Assembly: GCA_045531285.1 (NCBI GenBank) | Contig: JAZSDT010000054.1 | Span: 1-17,340 of the forward strand | Direction of reading: 5' to 3' | Source of the DNA: RGIG6353 sp045531285 | GTDB lineage: Bacteria; Bacillota; Clostridia; Oscillospirales; SIG627 | DNA length: 17,340 bases | Part shown: positions 7,016 to 13,584 of the stretch, in pieces | How positions within the stretch are numbered: the stretch's first letter is position 1 | Layout of the letters: the number at the start of each line of letters is the position of its first letter | The notes under the pieces: generated by a model | What the model was told of the DNA's origin: nothing | Seen by the model: only the letters and a program-made list of their open reading frames with translations | Databases searched by the model: none | Program-made: the position numbers and the translations under genes

Positions 7016-7044
7016 ATTATAGCGCATAGCGCGCAAAATATCAA
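7016..7044 (-). promoter_or_regulatory. MTase B promoter with three GCGC sites in its spacer
   Basis: On the minus strand, TTGATA (7039-7044), a 17-base spacer and TATAAT (7016-7021) stand upstream of the MTase B ribosome site, with near-consensus spacing. The spacer holds GCGC at 7022-7025, 7029-7032 and 7031-7034, inside a tandem repeat of ATAGCGC (plus strand 7019-7025 and 7026-7032). These are the predicted target of the gene's own product, so methylation or protein binding here could control expression. Confidence 0.75.
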
Positions 7045-7172
7045 TGCTAAACTCGAAATAAAACTTTTTTTGTTAAATTTAAATATTCCCATTTGACAAG
7101 TGGTGCCCATAAAGCAAACATGATAGTACAAAAACATTATTTTTATTTGTATCAAAATATATATTCTTACCC

Positions 7173-7210
7173 AAACAAAAAGCAGATACGTAAGTATCTG
7201 CTTTTTGTTT
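7173..7210 (-). terminator. Perfect 17-bp hairpin, likely intrinsic terminator
   Basis: AAACAAAAAGCAGATAC at 7173-7189 pairs perfectly with 7194-7210 around the loop GTAA. The CTTTTTGTTT side supplies a U-rich tract on either strand. No gene on the plus strand ends just before it. On the minus strand it directly follows the T-arm-like sequence, the usual position of a terminator after a tRNA gene, so I assign it to the minus strand with moderate confidence. Confidence 0.65.
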
Positions 7211-7220
7211 GTATATAATT

Positions 7221-7237
7221 TCGGGAATCGAACCCGA
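7221..7237 (-). other. tRNA T-arm-like fragment, no complete tRNA
   Basis: Read on the minus strand, TCGGG-TTCGATT-CCCGA forms a perfect 5-bp stem with a canonical TTCRA-type seven-base loop, as in a tRNA T arm. The following seven bases (AATTATA) have no 5' acceptor partner within 100 bases, and no D arm is visible. It may be the 3' remnant of a tRNA gene, followed by its terminator at 7173-7210, or chance. Confidence 0.35.
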
Positions 7238-7257
7238 GAGGGAGACTGCCGTAAAAA

Positions 7258-7379
7258 GCGGAGAGCCTCCGCTGGCAAGTCTCGCCTATTGTAACAACAC
7301 CTATGCTCAAACAAGGCAGAACGGCGAGGGTGATTTATAAACAGCTTTTAGGCAGGGGCGCGAGGCGGAGAGCCTCCGC
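7258..7379. repeat. Two copies of a 15-base GC-rich palindrome
   Basis: GCGGAGAGCCTCCGC occurs at 7258-7272 and 7365-7379, 107 bases apart. Each copy can fold as a 6-bp stem with a three-base loop. Related GC-rich words recur nearby (GGCAGAACGGCGAGG near 7315 and GGCAGGGGCGCGAGG near 7351). The stretch is much more G+C-rich than its surroundings and looks like a small dispersed intergenic repeat; only a genome-wide search could confirm that. Confidence 0.6.
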
Positions 7380-7410
7380 AGTCAAATAGAATTTATCATA
7401 AAATTCCTAC

Positions 7411-7439
7411 TTGACAAATTAATCGTTATGGTGTATAAT
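7411..7439 (+). promoter_or_regulatory. Consensus sigma-A promoter of sdpRI
   Basis: TTGACA (7411-7416), exactly 17 bases, then TATAAT (7434-7439): a perfect match to the vegetative consensus, 54 bases upstream of the sdpR start. Such a strong promoter is what one expects of a tightly repressed, inducible operon. Confidence 0.9.
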
Positions 7440-7441
7440 AC

Positions 7442-7468
7442 ATTTAACAATTAGGTTAAATGTTAAAT
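7442..7468 (+). promoter_or_regulatory. Probable ArsR/SdpR operator
   Basis: ATTTAAC (7442-7448) and GTTAAAT (7455-7461) form a perfect 7-bp inverted repeat with a 6-base centre. A further tandem GTTAAAT follows at 7462-7468. It begins two bases after the -10 box and covers the transcription start, the expected place for a repressor site. Binding by the adjacent ArsR-family protein is inferred. Confidence 0.7.
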
Positions 7469-7493
7469 ATTTAGAACTGTTGGAGGTGTTGAC

Positions 7494-7775
7494 TTGGCTA
7501 TACAAAATACCTTAAAGGCTCTTTCCGACCCCATAAGGCGTGAGATTCTGAATATGCTGAAGGGCGGTAGAATGTCGGCAGGAGATATAGTTGCCCACTT
7601 TGACGTCACGGGCGCATCAATATCCCGTCATTTGTCTGTGCTGAAAGAGGCGGACCTTATAAGAGACACGCGAGAAGGAAAATATATTTTTTACGAAATC
7701 AATACGTCGGTCCTTGAAGACGTAATGCTTTGGATAACCGCTTTGAAAGGAGAAGAGGAAAATGATAAAAAATAA
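7494..7775 (+). CDS. sdpR: ArsR-family repressor, SdpR type
   Basis: A 93-residue winged helix-turn-helix repressor. It opens with the ArsR signature ALSDPIRREILNMLKGG, has the recognition helix around TGASISRHLSVLKEADLI (residues 39-56) and a wing at EGKYIFYEI (61-69). No metal-binding cysteine cluster is present, which fits SdpR-type autorepressors rather than metal sensors. Initiation is at TTG 7494, supported by GGAGG at 7482-7486; no better ATG exists. It overlaps the next gene by 14 bases, giving tight coupling to the SdpI-like membrane protein. In Bacillus subtilis, SdpI captures SdpR at the membrane when the SdpC toxin is present and so relieves repression; the same logic is probable here, but no toxin gene is visible. 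Confidence 0.9.
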   Translation: MAIQNTLKALSDPIRREILNMLKGGRMSAGDIVAHFDVTGASISRHLSVLKEADLIRDTREGKYIFYEINTSVLEDVMLWITALKGEEENDKK

Positions 7776-8838
7776 CAAGAGGGTATTTATAATTTCTTCA
7801 ATTGTAACGTTACTCCCTATGCTTTTTGGCGTTTTGTTTTGGAGCAAACTTCCCGAAACCATAAATACTCATTGGAATGCTCAAGGCGTTGCAGACGGAA
7901 GCTCAAGTCGTGCTTTTGCTGTGTTTGTAATTCCTTTGATTTTTCTTGTAATGCACATTATCTGCGTTTTTGCCACAGGCTTGGACAAGAGTAACAAATC
8001 TCAAAGCCTTAAGGTTACAGGAATGATTTTTTGGATCTGTCCTATTATTTCGCTGTTTTCATGCGCTATGATGTATATGAGTGCATTGGGCAAAGATCTT
8101 GTAATCACTTCCCTTGTTTTGGTACTGGTGGGTGCAACGTTTATAGCCGTGGGCAACTATCTTCCTAAGTGCAAACATAATTATACTATTGGAATCAAGA
8201 TCAAATGGACTCTTGCAAGCGAAGAAAACTGGAATGCCACACACCGCTTTGGCGGTAAGGTATGGGTAGTTTGCGGAATTCTTGCGCTGGCTTGCACCCT
8301 TTTACCTGTCGCTATAGCTCATTGGCTTGTTTTCACAATTATCATTTTAGCCGTTATTATTCCCTTTGTTTATTCTTTTTTGTACTACAGAAAGCAAGTG
8401 AGTGCAGGAACTGCTCCTGCCAAAATACCTCTTATTAACGGCAAACACTCAAAGGTAAGCCTTGCAATACTGTTGGCTTTGATTGCTCTTGTTGCATTAA
8501 TTCTATCAATTGGTAATATAGAAATAAAGTACGAAGATACCTTCTTTACCGTTAAAGCAACCTTCTGGCAAGATGCTTCGGTCAACTACAGCGACATCGA
8601 CAGCGTTGAATACCGTCACGAAATGTCATCGGGTATCAGAACCTTTGGCTACGGCTCGTTAAGACTTTCCATGGGAACGTACCGTAACGATGAGCTTGGC
8701 AGTTATACACGCTATTCCTACACGGGTGAGAAGAGCTGTGTTTTGATTACCGTTGACGAAAAGGTGCTTGTATTGGGCGGTAAGAACAAAAAAGACACAA
8801 AAGCCATTTACAATGAACTTCTTGCAAAAATATCTTGA
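7762..8838 (+). CDS. sdpI: SdpI-family membrane immunity/signalling protein
   Basis: A 358-residue integral membrane protein. Hydrophobic segments lie at about 8-28, 51-72, 86-106, 113-131, 167-185, 187-208 and 232-250. The DUF1648-like N-terminal part contains LPETINTHWNAQGVADG (residues 30-46). The SdpI hallmark follows at about 140-165: NYTIGIKIKWTLASEENW and then THRFGGK. After the last helix a soluble domain of about 100 residues (IEIKYEDTFFTVKATF onward) resembles a bacterial PH-like domain, making it longer than B. subtilis SdpI. In that species the protein gives immunity to the SdpC killing factor and sequesters SdpR. The ATG lies inside the end of sdpR. The true ligand here is unknown; envelope-active peptides are the likely trigger. 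Confidence 0.88.
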   Translation: MIKNNKRVFIISSIVTLLPMLFGVLFWSKLPETINTHWNAQGVADGSSSRAFAVFVIPLIFLVMHIICVFATGLDKSNKSQSLKVTGMIFWICPIISLFSCAMMYMSALGKDLVITSLVLVLVGATFIAVGNYLPKCKHNYTIGIKIKWTLASEENWNATHRFGGKVWVVCGILALACTLLPVAIAHWLVFTIIILAVIIPFVYSFLYYRKQVSAGTAPAKIPLINGKHSKVSLAILLALIALVALILSIGNIEIKYEDTFFTVKATFWQDASVNYSDIDSVEYRHEMSSGIRTFGYGSLRLSMGTYRNDELGSYTRYSYTGEKSCVLITVDEKVLVLGGKNKKDTKAIYNELLAKIS

Positions 8839-8863
8839 TAAAAGCCAAAAAATGTGCTACAAT
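8835..8863 (+). promoter_or_regulatory. Promoter of mfd
   Basis: TTGATA (8835-8840), a 17-base spacer and TACAAT (8858-8863). It overlaps the stop codon of the sdpI-like gene. A transcript would start near 8870, just before the hairpin at 8881-8899 and about 50 bases before the mfd start codon. Confidence 0.7.
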
Positions 8864-8880
8864 AATAAAAATACAAATTA

Positions 8881-8904
8881 GGACAAGTAAAACTTGTCCT
8901 TTTT
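8881..8904 (+). terminator. Intrinsic terminator in the mfd leader
   Basis: GGACAAGT (8881-8888) pairs perfectly with ACTTGTCC (8892-8899) across AAA and is followed by five Ts. It can terminate the sdpRI transcript, but it also lies downstream of the apparent mfd promoter and so would meet mfd transcription too. Confidence 0.8.
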
Positions 8905-8920
8905 GGCGTTTGGAGATACT

Positions 8921-11900
8921 ATGAATATTATACTTGATTCGCTTAAAAGAGAAAACGAATATACCAAGCTTGCCGATGCCCTGAAAAGAAAGGGAGCATA
9001 TCTTGTATCGGGTATGTGCGACGGTATGAGCTCGGTAATTCTTGCATCGCTCTTTTTTGATACAAATAAAAAGACGGTAGCCGTATTCCCTGACGAAAGA
9101 GAAGCCGGTGCCGTAACAGCCGAGCTTCAGAGCTTTGGCGTCAGAAGTGTTTTTTTGCCTCCCCGAGATATGTTTTTTGGAAAGGTCGATGCAAGGGGAC
9201 ACGATTTTGACCACATAAGACTAACGGCTCTGTCACAGGTGGTAAAGGGCGAATGGGACATTGTGGCAACCACGGCAGAGGCTTTTTGCCAGACCACAAT
9301 TCCCCACGAAAACCTTATAAATCCCGGCGTGGAGCTTACACGTGGTGGAAGCTTTGACATAGAAGAGCTTTGTGCAAGGCTTTGTGATATGGGCTACAAG
9401 AGATGTGAGCTTGTTGACGGTAAGGGACAGTTTTCAAAGCGCGGCGGCATTGTGGACATATTCCCCTCACAGCTTGATTTTCCCTTAAGAATAGAGTTTT
9501 TCGGTGATGAAATAGATACCGTTTCAGCCTTCGACATAATGACACAGCGCAGAATAGACACGCTCAGGAGAGTTACGGTTTTGCCTGCAATGGAGATATA
9601 TGCCGACAGAAAAGCCAAAGAGAAGCTGAGCGCAACCTTTGAAAAGCTTGCAAGGAGCGAAAAGCGTCCCGAGGTAAAGAGTGCGTTGACGGCACAGAAG
9701 GAAAAGCTTGAAAACACGGGTAATCTTGATTTTGAGCTTTATGCGGATATAATTTATGATAAGACGGAGACCTTTGCAGACTACCTGACCGACGAGTGTG
9801 CCGTGTGTCTGTTTGAGACCTCCAAGCTTCGTGACCGTCTTGATTCTGCCTGCAAGCTGGCAGAGGAGGCAATAGAGGGACTTTGTGAATCGCGTCCGGA
9901 GCTTTGGGCTGTAGGCTCTGCAGTAGGGCAGAGGGACTACGGATACCTGAAGGATTTTGTTTCGAATAGGACGTCAGTGATCTTTAACAGCTTTGTTACG
10001 GGTGAGGACTTCAAATACCGTGATATATTCAAGATAGAAAGCAGAAAAACGGTTTCGATGGCTCAGAATGCCGACTTGTTTTTCGACGATATAGAAGCGT
10101 TTGTAAACAGAGGCTGCAGTGTGGCAGTTTTGAGTGCAAACACTATTTCCGCATCAAATCTTGTTGACTCTCTGAACTCACGTTCACTTCGCTCACACAT
10201 TGCCAAGCCCGAGGACGAGTGGATAGAGGGCAGTATTGCGGTAATATCCGTAATGGACAAGGAGAAAAACGTAATTGCGCTGAAGGATGGATTTGAGCTT
10301 GTAAGAAGCGGATTTGTATTGCTGACGGACCAGGTGGGACGTGCAGAGGTGAGAGCTTCAAGACGTCACAAGGTGAAGTACAAGAGCAGCTCAAAAGAGC
10401 GCATAATGTCGTATAACGACCTTGAAATAGGGGACTACGTAGTTCACGTAAACCACGGAATAGGTATTTACAACGGCATCAAGAGTATGATAGTTGACAA
10501 CGTTCAAAAGGACTATCTTGTTATCAAATATGCCGCGGACGATATTCTGTATCTGCCGTGTAACAACCTTGATTCCATATCGAAATATATTGGCGGAGGC
10601 GCAGAAGGGGCTGTAAAGCTCAACCGTCTCGGCTCTCCCGAATGGAAAAAAGCAAAGAGTCGTGCGAAGGCGGCGGCAAGTAATATAGCAAAGGAGCTGA
10701 TAAAGCTCTATGCCGAGCGACGCGCCGTAAAGGGACACGCCTTTGGAGAGGATACCCCTTGGCAAGCTGAGTTTGAGGGAGCTTTTGAGTATGACGAAAC
10801 CGACGGTCAGCTTCAGGCGGTTGATGAAATAAAGCGTGATATGGAAAGTGAAGTGCCTATGGACAGACTCCTTTGCGGAGACGTAGGCTTTGGAAAAACA
10901 GAGGTTGCGCTGAGAGGACTTTTCAAGTGTATTATGGATTCTATGCAGGCGGCTGTGCTTGCTCCCACAACGGTCCTTGCTTGGCAGCACTACAACACTA
11001 TTCTGTCGCGTTTCAGAGGATTCCCTGTAAAAGTAGCGTTGCTTTCACGCTTTTCCTCCAAAGCGGAGATAAAAAATGCCCTTGAGGGCATTAAGGACGG
11101 AACGGTAGATATAGTTGTAGGTACTCACAGACTTTTGCAAAAGGACGTTGAGTTCAAGCGCCTTGGATTCCTTGTAGTTGATGAGGAGCAGCGCTTTGGC
11201 GTTACCCACAAGGAGAAGCTGAAGGAAATGGCAAAGGGCGTTGACGTGCTCACGCTTACTGCAACTCCCATTCCCAGAACGCTCAATATGGCGCTTAGCG
11301 GTATACGTGATATGTCTCTTTTGGAGGAAGCGCCGGGGGACAGATTCCCTGTCCAGACCTACGTTATGGAGTTTGACGAGGCAACCGTGTACGAGGCTAT
11401 ACGCCGTGAGGTCAGACGTGGGGGACAGGTGTTCTACCTTATCAACAACACAGAGCTTCTTGACGGAAGAGCCGCCAGGATAATAAACAACGTTGAGGGC
11501 GTTACGGTAGCAACGGCACACGGACATATGGACAAGGACGAGCTTTCGGAAATATGGCGTGATATGTACGATGGAAAGATAGACGTTCTTGTTTGTACGA
11601 CCATTATAGAAACGGGAGTAGACGTACCCAACGCTAACACTCTTATAATAGAGGATGCTGACCACTACGGACTCAGCCAGCTGCATCAGATAAGAGGACG
11701 TGTGGGCAGAAGCACCAGAAAGGCGTGGGCTTATCTGACCTACCGTAAAAACAAGGTGCTCACCGAAATTGCCGAAAAGAGACTTTCTGCAATCAGGGAA
11801 TATACAGAGTTTGGCTCTGGCTTTAAGATAGCTATGAGAGACCTTGAAATAAGAGGAGCGGGCAATTTGCTCGGTGCGGAACAACACGGTCATATGGACA

Positions 11901-12445
11901 GTGTGGGATACGACCTGTATATCAGAATGCTTGACGAGGCAATGAAGCTGGAGCGAGGCGAGACGGTGGAGGTTTCTACCGATGACAACGACACTGTCAT
12001 CGACCTTTCACTTGATGCCTTTATTCCCAAAAACTACGTGACCTCGGAGAAGCTGAGAATAGACATTTACAAGAAGATAGCAGAGCTTGAGACCGAGGAC
12101 GATATTTACGACCTGACCGATGAGCTTATTGACCGCTTCGGAGAGCCGCCCAAGGCGATAATGAACCTTGTGAAGATATCACAGCTCAGACATTTGTTAT
12201 CAAAGCTTGGTGTTACCAAGGCGGTACAGAATGGTGAAACGGTGTACATTTACACAGACATAAGTCATTTGAAGCCCTGCGAGGCAATGTGTATGCTGTG
12301 GCAGAAAAAGCTCACCTTCCGTTCATCCGCGAAGCCCTTTTTCCTTATGAAGACCGACAAAAAGAGCGTGCTTGCAGATTTGGAGCTTTTTGCTTCCGAG
12401 TATGCCGAGGTAATAAGACGCTTTGAAGCAAGCATTTCTCAATAA
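8921..12445 (+). CDS. mfd: Transcription-repair coupling factor Mfd
   Basis: An ATP-driven DNA translocase that removes stalled RNA polymerase from lesions and recruits UvrA for nucleotide excision repair. At 1174 residues it has the usual length. The N-terminal UvrB-like module includes RGGIVDIFPSQLDFPLRIEF. A CarD-like RNA polymerase interaction domain follows, with YNDLEIGDYVVHVNHGIGIY. The RecG-like motor has Walker A GDVGFGKTE (K659), the DEEQ box at 754-757, TATPIPRTLNMALSGIRDMS and GRVGRSTRKAWAYL. The C-terminal TRCF domain runs to the end. ATG 8921 with GGAG 5 bases upstream is chosen; the frame extends to a TTG at 8894, but that lies within the terminator stem. Two lipoprotein foldases follow on the same strand. 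Confidence 0.98.
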   Translation: MNIILDSLKRENEYTKLADALKRKGAYLVSGMCDGMSSVILASLFFDTNKKTVAVFPDEREAGAVTAELQSFGVRSVFLPPRDMFFGKVDARGHDFDHIRLTALSQVVKGEWDIVATTAEAFCQTTIPHENLINPGVELTRGGSFDIEELCARLCDMGYKRCELVDGKGQFSKRGGIVDIFPSQLDFPLRIEFFGDEIDTVSAFDIMTQRRIDTLRRVTVLPAMEIYADRKAKEKLSATFEKLARSEKRPEVKSALTAQKEKLENTGNLDFELYADIIYDKTETFADYLTDECAVCLFETSKLRDRLDSACKLAEEAIEGLCESRPELWAVGSAVGQRDYGYLKDFVSNRTSVIFNSFVTGEDFKYRDIFKIESRKTVSMAQNADLFFDDIEAFVNRGCSVAVLSANTISASNLVDSLNSRSLRSHIAKPEDEWIEGSIAVISVMDKEKNVIALKDGFELVRSGFVLLTDQVGRAEVRASRRHKVKYKSSSKERIMSYNDLEIGDYVVHVNHGIGIYNGIKSMIVDNVQKDYLVIKYAADDILYLPCNNLDSISKYIGGGAEGAVKLNRLGSPEWKKAKSRAKAAASNIAKELIKLYAERRAVKGHAFGEDTPWQAEFEGAFEYDETDGQLQAVDEIKRDMESEVPMDRLLCGDVGFGKTEVALRGLFKCIMDSMQAAVLAPTTVLAWQHYNTILSRFRGFPVKVALLSRFSSKAEIKNALEGIKDGTVDIVVGTHRLLQKDVEFKRLGFLVVDEEQRFGVTHKEKLKEMAKGVDVLTLTATPIPRTLNMALSGIRDMSLLEEAPGDRFPVQTYVMEFDEATVYEAIRREVRRGGQVFYLINNTELLDGRAARIINNVEGVTVATAHGHMDKDELSEIWRDMYDGKIDVLVCTTIIETGVDVPNANTLIIEDADHYGLSQLHQIRGRVGRSTRKAWAYLTYRKNKVLTEIAEKRLSAIREYTEFGSGFKIAMRDLEIRGAGNLLGAEQHGHMDSVGYDLYIRMLDEAMKLERGETVEVSTDDNDTVIDLSLDAFIPKNYVTSEKLRIDIYKKIAELETEDDIYDLTDELIDRFGEPPKAIMNLVKISQLRHLLSKLGVTKAVQNGETVYIYTDISHLKPCEAMCMLWQKKLTFRSSAKPFFLMKTDKKSVLADLELFASEYAEVIRRFEASISQ

Positions 12446-12459
12446 ATAGTGCAAAAGTG

Positions 12460-12488
12460 TAGAAATTTTCATAATTGTGTGATAAAAT
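12460..12488 (+). promoter_or_regulatory. Possible promoter of the lipoprotein pair
   Basis: TAGAAA (12460-12465), 17 bases, then TAAAAT (12483-12488) preceded by TGA, forming an extended -10. The -35 is weak. No terminator separates mfd from these genes, so read-through from mfd is equally possible. Confidence 0.45.
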
Positions 12489-12523
12489 ATCAAAAAAGCT
12501 TTCGACTACAGAAAGGATAAAAT

Positions 12524-13573
12524 ATGAAAAAACGAATCATAACGCTACTGTGCTTCGTTCTCGCGGCATCAATGCTGTTGATTTCCTGCTCATCGCAGAA
12601 GGGACAGACGGTTATGTCCTACGGGGACGTGTCCATAAACGAAAATATGTTTATTTATATGCTGGCACTGGGAAAAACTCAGGTTTTGCAGAACTTTTCG
12701 GGTGCAACCACCGACATTCCTGCACTTTGGGCGCAGGTGATATCCGACGGTGTAACCTTTGATCAGCTGTCGTATCTGGATCAGCAGTTGGATATAAGAA
12801 CCAAGCTGTTTTTTGCCGACTATGCCTTGAAGCATGACGGAGAGCTTACCTCCTCGGAAAAAAAGGAAATAGTAAAACAGGTGGACGAAATAATAGAGCA
12901 GTTCGGTTCAAAGGCGGCACTTAACAAGTATCTTGAAGCCTTTACTATGAATTATGACCTGCTCATAGATTACTACGAGCTTGAAGCCCTTTACAACAAG
13001 GGAAAGTCACTTGCTTTTTCCATAGGCGGTGATTACGAGATACCTATGGAGGACGCAAAGACCTATTACGAAAATAACTTCGTTACCGTTAAGCATATAG
13101 CTGTCGGAACCGAATACGCAGGTACTGATGAGGACGGCAACTACATTTATTTCACAGAAGAGGAAAAGGCTCAAAGAAAGGCTTTGATAGACAGCATAGT
13201 TTCAGGTCTGGAAAACGGTGAAAGCTGGGACAAATATGCATCGCTGAGCGATGACAAGTTTGTAGAGCTGAATCCAGACGGCTACACCATTACAAGAGGT
13301 GTTCTGGCTTCGTCGATGTCGGGCTATGAAAGTGTTGCCTTCTCCCTTGAGGAAGGCCAATGGGACACCTTTGAGCTTGAGGGTACAAGCGTTTATATAA
13401 TCAAGAGAGTACCGCTTCTTGCATCGGATTTCCAGAATTGCTATCCTACTATTATGTCATCCCTTATAGACGTGGCTTCCACTCAGGCGGTGCTTGACAA
13501 CGATACAAGCTTTGTTGTAAACGAGGAGGTCATCGACCTTTATAATATGGCAATGATTCCCGTATTGAGTTAA
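12524..13573 (+). CDS. SurA/PrsA-like lipoprotein 1 (putative peptidyl-prolyl isomerase)
   Basis: A 349-residue secreted lipoprotein. The signal peptide (MKKR, then a hydrophobic core) ends in the lipobox LISC with lipidated C22. Residues about 30-170 form a helical SurA_N-like chaperone segment. A parvulin-like region begins at VKHIAVG (about 188-194), followed by EEEKAQRKALIDSIVSGLENGESWDKYASLS, the usual helix before the second half of the rotamase fold. Some parvulin blocks are poorly conserved, so isomerase activity is uncertain. It probably helps folding of exported proteins at the outer face of the membrane. ATG 12524 has AAAGGA upstream. It lies 78 bases after mfd and 11 bases before a paralogue, forming a two-gene unit. 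Confidence 0.8.
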   Translation: MKKRIITLLCFVLAASMLLISCSSQKGQTVMSYGDVSINENMFIYMLALGKTQVLQNFSGATTDIPALWAQVISDGVTFDQLSYLDQQLDIRTKLFFADYALKHDGELTSSEKKEIVKQVDEIIEQFGSKAALNKYLEAFTMNYDLLIDYYELEALYNKGKSLAFSIGGDYEIPMEDAKTYYENNFVTVKHIAVGTEYAGTDEDGNYIYFTEEEKAQRKALIDSIVSGLENGESWDKYASLSDDKFVELNPDGYTITRGVLASSMSGYESVAFSLEEGQWDTFELEGTSVYIIKRVPLLASDFQNCYPTIMSSLIDVASTQAVLDNDTSFVVNEEVIDLYNMAMIPVLS

Positions 13574-13584
13574 AGGAGAAGAAA

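Larger units (their letters stand above)
6993..7410. other. Gene-free spacer between the R-M cluster and sdpRI
   Basis: About 420 bases with no gene I can support. The left part holds the MTase B ribosome site and promoter. Bases 7045-7172 are AT-rich with nothing recognisable. Further right are a 17-bp hairpin (7173-7210), a tRNA T-arm-like scrap (7221-7237) and a palindromic repeat in two copies. A 109-codon minus-strand frame crosses the repeats and lacks a ribosome site, so I do not call it. The composition changes here from AT-rich to more G+C-rich, marking the likely right edge of the island. Confidence 0.6.

Noticed and set aside
7093..7121. TTGACA in the spacer as a rightward promoter
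   Set aside because: No acceptable -10 hexamer follows at 16-18 bases and no gene lies downstream before the hairpin.
6985..7314. 109-codon frame on the minus strand upstream of MTase B
   Set aside because: It crosses the MTase B promoter, the 17-bp hairpin, the T-arm-like scrap and a palindromic repeat, has no ribosome site and no recognisable domain.
7180..7320. A complete tRNA on the minus strand
   Set aside because: Only the T arm is convincing; no acceptor 5' strand, D arm or anticodon arm could be paired.
8894..8920. TTG start extending Mfd by nine residues
   Set aside because: The TTG lies within the stem of the terminator hairpin and lacks a ribosome site; ATG 8921 has GGAG upstream.
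10391..10990. 199-codon minus-strand frame inside mfd, and the 282-codon one at 11045-11893
   Set aside because: Both are antisense shadows of the strongly conserved Mfd motor region, with no domain or ribosome site of their own.
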